Under the pieces are notes generated by a model. The model made no database searches. It had not been told where the DNA came from and was given only the letters and a program-made list of their open reading frames with translations. From Lucifuga dentata (lineage: Eukaryota; Chordata; Actinopteri; Ophidiiformes; Bythitidae): 64,000 bases of DNA. The stretch covers positions 1-64,000 of the forward strand of contig VXCM01002815.1 in assembly GCA_014773175.1 (NCBI GenBank), given 5' to 3'. Numbering within the stretch: the first letter of the stretch is position 1; the number at the start of each line of letters is the position of its first letter. The translations under genes were made by a program, and so were the position numbers. Below are positions 54,529 to 64,000 of this stretch, piece after piece.

Positions 54529-57500
54529 ATATAACCCTGTTTGTGCCTGGCCTGCTGATGTATGACCACAATTAAAGGACACTCAGCACAGCTTAACATT
54601 CACACACAATAAAATCAACAGCAGTGTTGTAACCTGGGACAAGGTGCTGTTGTTTAGAGGAATTGGCTCATTGCCTCAGTGTTATCAGATTACCTTTAAT
54701 ATTGGCAAACTCAACAGGGCTTCCATAACCAGCGTTATGGAAGCCCTGGGAGGTCTTGCTGGGTGGGGTGGGGGGAGTGGATGGGGGGGAGCTGTAAAAA
54801 CAGAAAGGGCAGAAGACATATTGGTTTTATTGCAGTGGTTGGTTACGAGCACCTGTCTGTAAAGAGGAAATGACTAATAGGAAACAGAGAATAGTAATTA
54901 GCTGTCTCCTCCTTCCCACAAGGGAAGAGAATCCACCTTTGAAATGCTTCCAGCTAGCTCTTCTGATGTTTTATCTCACATGCTTTTTACCACCACCCCT
55001 AGTCGCTTTGTGCATATATTGTACAATATACACATGTATAAGTAGATATTCAAACATACGTGCTTGCACTTTGAAGAATGAAATGTAGTTGAGGTCCCAG
55101 ATCCAAAATAAATACTAGAGATTGTGTGACAGGCACCTTGGTGGGTTATTATAAATATGTAGCACAAGATGAAATAGAGAACAAAATCGAGATATACTGT
55201 ACATAGCTTTGTCAAATGGGGATTGTTTTTCCATACATTGCTTCTGTTCTATGCTATATTTGCAAGTAAATGCAATATTCCCAACAGCAGCAGCTTTTTC
55301 TGCATCCTTGGTAAAATGTGGATGTGGAATCTGTTGTGTAAAGTCAGTTGAAAAACTGTCAGAAGATGAGTCATCTGTATCAAGAATGTTACTAGCTGAT
55401 AAGACCAAAATAGCAGACTGAGAGGATGTGACTCCACAGGCGACCCAGTCTGAGAAGGAAATCTGGTTGTTATGTTTAGCTTAGCCAAAATGACCCTCAA
55501 GGAAATTTAGCACCATCAGCTAAATGTCAGTGCATGTCACATAATTTTGTGTCTCATTTACTTTCATCACTCCTCTTCTCCCTCATAGAATCCAATCTTT
55601 CTCTCACTCTTCCTTTCTCCTTCACACAACACACGGAAAAAGGGAGAGAGAGAGAGAGAGAGAGAGAGAAGCAGAGAAAGGCAGACAGACATCAAATTAG
55701 TCATTGCCACTACATAAGAGAAAACAAAAGAACTCTTGCTATTTGCATTCAATGAAAGTTAAATCCTCCTTCAACTGGAGAAAATTTAAAAGTATAAACA
55801 ATAAATTTCCAACTACAACCATAGCCAGCAAGCAGATTAAACTAACTGAATTTATTAGTGTGTGGATGTTACAGTCATTAATTATTTGCATGTCAATATG
55901 TAAACATAGATTTCTTTAATTATTTCTCTGTAAATCTACATTGGGTTGCAATGTTGATATATCACAAAGGAGGATTACAGGAAAATGAGTGAAAAGAAAA
56001 GATATTTCAATTGTCCTTATTTGAATCATTACTAATTAATACAAACTTAAAAACAAATTTAATCATACATTGCTTGGGGTTGATCCCCCTGGATGGAGAA
56101 GAATTAATAGTCTTGTCAGACTGCAGGACATTCAGGTGTGCCTGGGTGGCTGTTTGCCTCAGTCTCACGCTCCTCTACCTCTGAAACCTACAGACATAGT
56201 AGTGTAATTAGACATTGGAGCTTCTTGTTGACCACTGGGCCACTCATGGGTCTCTGCTTCTGCAGCAGCTATACCTCCACCTTCCTCAAATGTACAGCTT
56301 AGTCCCTCTGACAAAACCTCCATTCTCCTCTGCCTCCACAGGCACCTCTGGCCTAATATGATATGATGATATGATATGTGAAATGCCAGACTTGAATGAT
56401 GGAGCCACATGTTGGAAGCCAGTGCAACTGGGTGTCATTGGTACAGACAGTAATCACCCCAGGAGGTAGTACCCATGTGTGAAGGCTCCCCCATCTCAGG
56501 ACAACACATTATTTTTTCTGAAATGTTGTACTTATCCCCATGTTCCCAAAGCTTCCACTACAGCACTGGCAGCTGATTTCTCAAACAGAGCAGCCAGCAG
56601 CTCAATACTTGAATAAAAATGTGAGAAGGAAGTTAGAGGAATGCATGACAGGACTGTCGGTGACATTGCTAGACCAGATCTGGGTCAGCCTTTGAGACTG
56701 ACATAATGCTCCTGTATTAGCTCTATTTCACTTGCATTTCCATCTAGAACAAGCTGTACTGGTTAGATGGGCTTGATTACAGCCCAGCTGATACATAAGA
56801 CCCTACTGCCTGATTTCTTTGGGGGTTCGTGATCTCTGCGTGCTCTAAGGACTACAGGAGGTGTCAGACACTCTATTAATGGGCTGCCAGGGGATACATC
56901 AGTTCCTCACCACGTTATACTTTATGTCTTGTCATATTATAATACTACAAGGCTTGTAACATTTGTTTATTAAGGATATTTATTCGCTCAGCACCTCATC
57001 CAGGTATAACACAAAAGTCAACAGTCATATTACACATATGAAACCCAAGCCAATAAATTATGTATTGGCTTGAAAGTATTTCTATGAGTTAATATTAGTA
57101 AACAAAAAACAGAATAAACAACACCATTAAGTGAATAACTTAATGGTATCAACAAAATGACAGTGACTAGAACTGATATTTCTCATATGTTCTGGAAGTT
57201 TGTTCTTCAGTTGTATGGCTGTGTGTCATCTGAATAAATAGGATTTTTGATAAGGGCATATGATGTGACCATCACAGGTATTCAAGTGAACATTGCTGCA
57301 AGGCTTTACTTGACTGAGTAAATATATTGGCTTACATGATGCGTGATGTATGATAATCTTTAAATGAAAACAGCCCAGAATAACCTCTGCTACTGCCAAC
57401 AATGATCATCTGCAATGCATTTCAACAGAATATTGATGAAACAGCCTGAGACTAGTCTTGCTGTTCTATTCTGTACCAGTTTATTGTGGTCTGGTTTCAG

Positions 57501-59244
57501 TGCTGAGGACCGTAATGAAGCACAGTTGGCACAGAATCAGCGACTGAGTAACTTGCTGTAATACACTGGATGGTAGATACAACTGCCATTTTCTGATTAT
57601 TCCTATTCTTCTTCATCACAAGTATTAATGTGCTCTGACCAGCATAAATTACTGTCTGGAACAAAAGTATTTCTGTCATACAAATGTATTATTTGGTCTC
57701 TGAATAGTTTTCAGTCTCTGGGGCTCTATAAAGGTGTCAAATGAAATAAAAGGAGGAAAGAGGAACATTTCTTTTACTGAGCTGTTCATCACTTTGCACA
57801 TATAGCCTGTAGCCTGTGCTTGGGGGGGGNGGCATCATTAGTCCAGGTTGAGAACCACTTTTACAGATAACAAGGATGTCATTTATTTAGGCAGCAACAA
57901 AGGAGCAACAAAGGTGCAGCACTTTATCTGTGAATAAGTGAAATATGGCCATACTCTGAACAACACAAATGGAAGTCAAATGAATTGGTACAAACCACAT
58001 GAAATGAAGGACAGTTTTTCCCTTTATTCTGATCATCTTCCAGCAGCCCTTGCAGATGTCAACAAAACATACAGTATTGTGGAACATGGATGTGAATGCT
58101 GGATGAAAAATAAGACATGCATGTTACATTGGTGCACAATGGAAACGCTGCTTTAAGGCTGCTAGAAAAGGAACCTAATGATCACCCAAATCATGACTGA
58201 GTCTTTAGAGATGTTAATTGGCAATTATGTGTTAACCAGGTTAAATAGGCGTGTGTCTATGTTATGTATGACTAATCGTGGGAGTTGGAATTAGGATTGT
58301 ACACGTGCACATTTTCTCAATGATCATTATTCATGCATTTGCATGGTGACATTCATGCAAAGGATTTAATTGGTTAGAATTTTTGAGAAGTTTCAATCAT
58401 TTGCATTTTGCCACCAAGACAACCTACTCAAAACAGTAATTCTTCTTATACTGAAAAAAACAAACAAACAAACAAAAAAAAAAACTCAAGGTTAGTCACA
58501 TACCCAACAGTCTTCTGATTTTCCTTCTTTTGCTAATACAAAGCCAGACTCTGTCTTTCATCACCTTGAAATGTGTGATGTTAAAAAAAAGAAAAAGATT
58601 TTTCATCCAAATTCAATTTTCAACTGCATTACAGACACCACATTCTTCTGATCTATATCCATACCTGTTGAAAATACATTAGAACAGTTTTACATTGCTG
58701 AATCAGCATCATATACTGTAGCTACACATTAGTTGTATGTTTTCAACCTTATTTGTTAATGTAACTCCATAAATGTGACCACTGTTCAAGCATATACAGT
58801 ATTTTAATCATCCTGATCAATATCTGGATCTAGACTAAACTGCACCTGTTGATAGTCTCCATAAGTTTTTTATGTTGACATGCCTGATTTTCACCAACAT
58901 TGGTGACTTAGTTTTTGAGACGTAGATGAAAAATATCAACAAATACACTGTCTTGCTATATTTTTTTTTAAAAATTCTTTATCCAGATCCCAAACCAGAT
59001 CTGCCTTTAAATCTAATCAACTCTTCTTTGACCCAATTCCTACCCATCTCCAATGTTTAATTGATGTCTGTCCATTTACTTTTTGAAATATCCTGCTGAC
59101 AGACAAAAATAAAAAGATAACCTCATTGGTGCAGGTAATAATGACTAAACATGAATTGAAAAATAAAATAGTCATTGTGATACTCTCCATTTCTGAGTTG
59201 GTTTTTTATTCTTCTATTTATTCTTCTTATTCCCACAGTAATCT
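54529..59244. other. Intergenic DNA
   Basis: No gene seen. It contains a hairpin (54715-54748), a GA repeat (55642-55669), a G-run with N 57830 followed by CCAGGTTGAGAACCACTTTT (hAT-terminal-like, inverted), and an A-rich AAAC repeat (58455-58484). Text near 57440-57560 weakly resembles the dispersed repeat at 41012-41620. Confidence 0.45.
55642..55669. repeat. (GA)n microsatellite
   Basis: About 14 GA units. Confidence 0.88.
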
Positions 59245-59357
59245 TATGTTAGTACATTTCTTTTTTTTTTTTTTTTTTNGATTGGCACAACCATTTTTTA
59301 TATATATGCAATTTAATCTAGCAACAGACAGATAATACTGTATGTTAGTACATTTCT
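59245..59357 (-). mobile_element. Truncated retroposon with 17-bp target-site duplication
   Basis: TATGTTAGTACATTTCT occurs at 59245-59261 and again at 59341-59357. Between the copies are a poly(T) with N 59279 and about 60 bp beginning GATTGGCACAACC. A poly(T) next to a perfect 17-bp direct repeat is the mark of a reverse-transcribed insert on the minus strand. A related copy of the inner segment lies at 23878-23936 in cpne7 intron 3, so it is a repeat family. Confidence 0.75.
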
Positions 59358-59859
59358 AGCTACAATGGAGATTAGCAGCAGTGAATTTTTCATCATCTCA
59401 AACATTGCTGATGTCATGAATTTGAGAGCTAGTGTTAATTTCGATAAAAACTGACGAAATACAGTATATTTGTCAACAACCTTTTTTATATGACGAAGAC
59501 GAGATGCTGATGAAACGAAAAACAATGGAATCAAACAAAAATTGTGACTAAATCTCTTCATAGTATCATTGACAAAAAAGATGAGACAAAAATAGGATTG
59601 TAAAAATCAAAAAGTCGGATGAAATGTTCATGCTTTGTTGTTAACTAAAAGTGACAAGACAAAATTTCACTGAGATGTAACAGCTGCTGAGGTGATGGGT
59701 AATGACTGACCAATAAATATATCTTTTTTGCTAACTATCACGTTCATTCATCACCTCTTTTGATTGGTTGCTTGCAGCATTTCTCTTCCTGCTTCACACT
59801 TTGGGCGCGTTTCTCATGTTCTGCACGTGTAACAAGGTAGTACAGGCTACATCTCTAAC

Positions 59860-60090
59860 ATGAGACCTAAGAAGGAGAAAAGGAATACAAATGAATAATG
59901 GTGCCAGCAGGCCTTGGCAGGAAAAAAACTGGTCATGTTTGGACCACTTCACTTACAATGCAGTCGAAAGAAGGACAGAGTGTGTTGTAGTGTCTGGAGA
60001 GAAGCCGTGTGGCTATGAAATAAGCTGGGAAGAACACAACAAATCTGAAGAGGCACTTCAAGGTGCACTACACTGAAATTTAGGCAAGTA
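59860..60090 (+). pseudogene. BED-type zinc finger remnant of a hAT transposase
   Basis: An open stretch encodes ASRPWQEKNWSCLDHFTYNA, then VERRTECVVVSGEKPCGYEI. After a one-base frameshift it continues AGKNTTNLKRHFKVHYTE. The W/F, C-x-C-like and H-x3-H spacing (KRHFKVH) is the BED finger pattern of hAT transposases and ZBED proteins. The frameshift and short length show that it is not functional. Confidence 0.65.
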
Positions 60091-60342
60091 AAGACATTAA
60101 TAATGCTTTTCAAGCTATGTTAAGCCAGCTCCAAAAGGCAGTGGCGCATCTGGAAGTGTTAGAGTCAGCTTTGTAAATAATATCACAACAGGACATGCTG
60201 CATTCTCTGGGTTAGCCGAAATATAACACGCACGATCGCATGTATGATCCTTTAAGAAGCATTTTATGGAGTGTCAGTTTAATTTTAGGTTTTACCTTGG
60301 CTAAATATGCTTACACTACAGGCCAGAAGTTTGAGGCCACTC

Positions 60343-60346
60343 CCAG

Positions 60347-60373
<27 letters not shown>
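60343..60373. repeat. Poly(A) tract in the left inverted repeat
   Basis: About 30 A residues, the counterpart of the poly(T) at 61177-61217. Confidence 0.85.
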
Positions 60374-60379
<6 letters not shown>

Positions 60380-60650
60380 ACTGTTTTTCAATTTATTGCA
60401 CAGGAAATTACAAAAATATATAAAATAAATGTGACTAATTAGTTTTCAAGACAAATTTGTCAACAAGAGCACATTATGTAGCCACTATGGCTTAAGAAAT
60501 AATTTTTAATGAAGGCATGCCCAGTTTGTATTGGTGCACTGGCACTCCAGTTGTGTTCCAACTCCCTTGCCCAAACTCCCTTGCTTATGTGTTTAAACAT
60601 TCTATTCAATAGTCTGCTGTCTGCCTTCTCCCAGATCATTTTGGGATTAA

Positions 60651-60775
60651 CTTGGTACACAGTCTGCTCATGCTATTGCTCTGGTTCAGTAATGCTGTGT
60701 TTGCTGTGCTGTNCTTGGTACACAGTCTGCTCATGCTATTGCTCTGGTTCAGTAATGCTGTGTTTGCTGTGCTGT
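60651..60775. repeat. Assembly duplication: 62-bp exact copies around one N
   Basis: Bases 60651-60712 recur exactly at 60714-60775 around N 60713. Confidence 0.85.
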
Positions 60776-61176
60776 GCTGATGCTGTGTTGTGTGGTTTGG
60801 AGGAGAGAGATCTGGAGACTTGGTCCAAGTTAAAGGAATTATAAAGAAAGAGAATTACCATTCCAGTCTTCAAAGACATGCAATGCCATCTGGTTTATGA
60901 ATTATTGGTCAAAATTTCATTCTTAAACAGGACAATGATTCCAATCATTCATCAGAATTATGCCAAAATTACATCCAGTCAAAAGAGAAGCAAAAGGTTT
61001 TGAGAATTATTTAGCCAGAGGGGGTTATTTGGATGAAACTAAAGTCTGAACCTGAAATGACTTCAAATGCTTTTATGTTGACAAATTCTTCTTGAACACT
61101 AATTAGTTACATTTATTTTATGTATTTTTGTCATTTCCAAATTGTAAAACAGTGTATTGATGATATATATATATAA

Positions 61177-61217
61177 TTTTTTTTTTTTTTTTTTTTTNTT
61201 TTTTTTTTTTTTTTTTT
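61177..61217. repeat. Poly(T) tract with internal N
   Basis: About 40 T residues with N at 61198, in the right inverted repeat of the Tc1-like element. Confidence 0.85.
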
Positions 61218-61631
61218 AATCTGGGGGCGGCCTCAAACTTCTGGCCTAAGCACCTACATTGTATTTGCAACATGCATTCGATAGCCGATTTGGAATGGCT
61301 CCAAACCACCTAATTTAAGCTACGGTTAACATCTGATTACCATGCTGAAGGCAGCAGGGTGTTTACGGATTCTTAAAAAGTTTTTAAAAGTCTTAAATTT
61401 GTTTATCCAAAATTAAGACCTTAATTTTCATCAAAAATGTTCACATAGTTTTTATCGACTAATTTATTAATGACTAAATTGTAAAACTAGACTAAAATGT
61501 TCATGCTTCTTGTTGACTAAGAAAAACTACAATGGATGAAGTTGACTAAATTTGACTAAAGCTCACAGGACTTTTAAATCTCAGGACTAAGATTAAGACA
61601 AAATCTAAAAATAGCTGATGAAATGAACACC

Positions 61632-64000
61632 AGAGAGAACCAAACAGAAAAAGCTTCTTTATTAAAGTTATCATTTTGCATAATTGTCATGCCAAAGAAG
61701 AAAATAGAAATAGAAGAAATATCAATCAACTGTCAACTGTGGCAAGTAAAGTAAATTACAACACTGCTTTACGAAGTTTGTTGAACCACATAAATTGATT
61801 ATATGTAGTAAATGTGTGTGCACAGTCAGTTTTCCTTTAAGCGGAAGAAGCAGGAAGCAAAAGTAAGAAGTTCACTGTGACAAACTGGATAGATGGCACT
61901 TACTTCCAAGAGAATCTGTCTTCACAGACCATTGGTGACACCTTGTCAGTCCTGCTAAGGGGGCAAAGAAAATTATAATGTCAATGCCAGATACACTGTA
62001 CCTGTAAAGCTGTGAGTCAACTGAAATTATTGAGGTCAGCTGTGCATTTTCTTATCAGAAAATGGCATCTGTTATAAATTAAAATGCTATTATGTGACTT
62101 TCATGTGAGAATGAAAGGCAGCTAACATTTATGATTCAGCACAAATCAGCCAGCTGCTCCACAGATCAAAACCCACTTTGGATTCTGATTAACTGGATGG
62201 ATCATTTGACATTTTATACAGACAAAACACTCTGTATTCACTGTGTCATGATTATCTTCAGAAATCTTTCAGAAAAGTTTTGATCTTGTTGTGTCATTTA
62301 AGCCTCGTATTGTACTGATCGGCTATGCTGACTTTGAGGTGACATTGAGTAATGTAATCTTCCACATCTATTTTCCCAATGTTGCATAAGAGTGACAGCT
62401 TGTTATTCTCATGAGAGGAAACTCAAAACATCACTTGGATGTGTTTGCCTTGCATTTGTCATGGTTTCTGATTGATTAATTGCTGTAATTTAACTCTCAT
62501 CTCCTTTTCTGATGAACTATCCTGTCAGTAACGATGTGCATTTTTCCTGAAGTTAACGACAGTTTCCTAGTGATGTCATTTAAGTCTCTAAACTTGTTCC
62601 CAAGTGTTTTTTTTTCCTGTTGTCCTTTGTCAATATCTAATTGATCCAAGAGCCACTTTTATGTGATCAGTCATTGAGTATGTTGAAGTCAATGCTGCAT
62701 CAGCGTAAGATATGTCTTGTTGAATCCATGATTGAGTATTCTTTCAATTAGTGATGCCTTTTAAGCCACCCTCCTTGTTTTTCTGCTGTTTATTCTTATT
62801 TATTGCATGTTTGCAGTTTGATGTGTGACATCTTATTGAACTGAGGAGAGCATTTCCCATCCATTGTTGTCCCCTTATTGTCCCCTTTTCCTTTCCTGAT
62901 TGACTGTTTTAATTAGGGATGTTATTAATGACATTGTTTCTTTCCTGATTTTGCTGTTTTCATTATTTATCAATCCCATTGGTGAGTTAAGAGTAACTGC
63001 AATGAACTCAGTGATAAATATAACTGATAAATGTAATGTCATGTTTTATAAAATAAACTAAACTAATGGTTATGTAATTGAAGCAGGATCCATTGTTTTA
63101 AGTTACCAATGAGTTATTATGCTTTTGAATTTGGTCACACAGAACCAACTAGCTTGTATCTAATACACAACAATGCATTTGTTTAAGTACACATGATATG
63201 GATTTGTTGTCAGCTTTCCTCGGCTGCTGTCACCTGTCACCTAAACAGTTAATATAAGTAACTTTAGGAAGCTTAAGAATCTGTAAATACAACTCAGTTA
63301 TTGCTCTGTGTCCATCAATCAATCCTTAAGCCACATATTAAAAGAGCTTAAGGCTCTCAATGAATTGATGTTTTCAGAAACATAAGGATAATAATTTAGT
63401 TTTGCCTAATAGAATGAATAGGATTGAGCTTGAATGGTGTTAATGGTTTTACCCACTTTGTCACCTAATTATTGGTGCGGTTTCATTCCTGAGGTTGTAT
63501 TCTGTATCTCTGTAATAATGACACAAAAGCATTTGCTTTGCTTAACAGAGAAATTAACATATAGTGACAAATGGCTAATGTGTTGCAACTGATTCTCTCT
63601 GTTTTGAATAAGTGCAGAAAGTGAGGCCCCCCCCTCCACCCCTCCACCCCACCAGTGCCTCACTGTCTCTGTAGGAGATAAACGGACTTAATTTTGTCCA
63701 GTGTTCAGCTGGCATGGCTCCATTTCCAAGCCAAAAAAAAAAAAAAAAAAAACACAGACTGAACTACAAGGAAACTACACTTCAAATGACTGGTACTGAT
63801 ATTTCTTTTCATGTCTGGAATGTAGATAGAAAGAGTTTGGGTGGTGGTGGTGGGGGGTATATCTATGACCCTCATCTATTAGATTCTATTATTTGAATAA
63901 TTTCATTGCAATATAAATAGTGTAACAATGTGTATGTGTACATTGAATGTCATACTTTTTTACACTTCTGCATCAGCAAGGCAATGTCAAAGGATATACA
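61632..64000. other. Intergenic DNA to window end
   Basis: No gene, RNA or clear transposon recognised. A C-rich patch (63627-63652) and a poly(A) of 19 (63733-63751) are the only landmarks. Confidence 0.45.

Larger units (their letters stand above)
60319..61246 (+). mobile_element. Tc1-like transposon relic nested in the hAT-like element
   Basis: Long terminal inverted repeats: CAGGCCAGAAGTTTGAGGCC at the left and GGCCTCAAACTTCTGGCC at the right, continuing through poly(A)/poly(T), ACACTGTTTTTCAATTT and TAACTAATTAGTG-type sequence to about 60460 and 61075. TA is next to both ends (60317-60318, 61247-61248). Inside, 60930-60955 encodes LKQDNDSNHSSEL, matching the QQDNDPKHTS block around the second Asp of the Tc1 DDE site. 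Multiple stops show it is inactive. It includes the assembly duplication at N 60713 and the poly(T) N at 61198. Confidence 0.8.
59430..61631 (+). mobile_element. hAT-like DNA transposon relic
   Basis: The left end AGTGTTAATTTCG (59431) and the right end CGAAATGAACACC-like sequence (GATGAAATGAACACC, to 61631) are imperfect inverted repeats of the type seen in fish hAT elements. Flanking bases TGAGAGCT and AGAGAGAA are only partly alike (possible 8-bp target duplication). The interior has a decayed BED zinc finger (59860-60090). A Tc1-like element interrupts it at 60319-61246. ATGTTCATGCTT with a TTGTTGACTAA-type sequence occurs on both sides (59627 and 61498) in direct orientation. Confidence 0.6.

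Noticed and set aside
55115..55500. Overlapping frames of 97, 83 and 70 codons
   Set aside because: Mutually overlapping on both strands, no domain, no splice or repeat support; chance frames.

Overview
The window is nuclear genomic DNA from a bony fish. It has spliced vertebrate genes with GT-AG introns, very dense CA/CT/ATCT-type microsatellites, AT-rich introns, and many Tc1-like and hAT-like transposon relics of the kind common in teleosts. Three protein-coding genes are supported, all on the plus strand. No bacterial, phage, CRISPR or operon-type system is present.

Layout. (1) 1-1562: the 3' half of gcsh (glycine cleavage system H protein, mitochondrial), three coding exons, stop and a poly(A) signal; the start codon lies upstream of the window. 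(2) 1563-4598: intergenic, with a poly(A) tract and a (CA)n/AT/(TG)n foldback microsatellite. (3) 4599-9274: complete rpl13 (large-subunit ribosomal protein eL13), a non-coding pyrimidine-rich first exon plus five coding exons giving 211 aa, with a box C/D snoRNA candidate in the intron before coding exon 3. (4) 9275-16046: intergenic, with a Tc1-like relic and the probable 5' region of cpne7. (5) 16047-48994: complete coding region of cpne7 (copine-7), 15 coding exons, 563 aa, introns up to 7.2 kb filled with repeats and transposon relics. (6) 48995-64000: 3' region and about 15 kb of repeat-rich DNA with no recognisable gene, including a Tc1-like element lying inside a hAT-like element that retains a BED zinc-finger remnant.

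The genes are functionally unrelated (one-carbon metabolism, ribosome, calcium-dependent membrane binding). Their grouping is best read as conserved vertebrate synteny: from general knowledge, RPL13 and CPNE7 are neighbours on human 16q24 and GCSH lies elsewhere on 16q.

Data quality. There are 21 isolated single N bases. At seven of them the 61-67 bp on the left are repeated exactly on the right (an eighth has a 15-bp copy), which indicates unmerged contig overlaps rather than biological duplications. No coding exon is touched. I found no convincing undescribed system. The most useful observations are the snoRNA candidate, the nested transposons, a retroposon with a 17-bp target duplication, a series of perfect short-loop inverted repeats, and the assembly artefacts.
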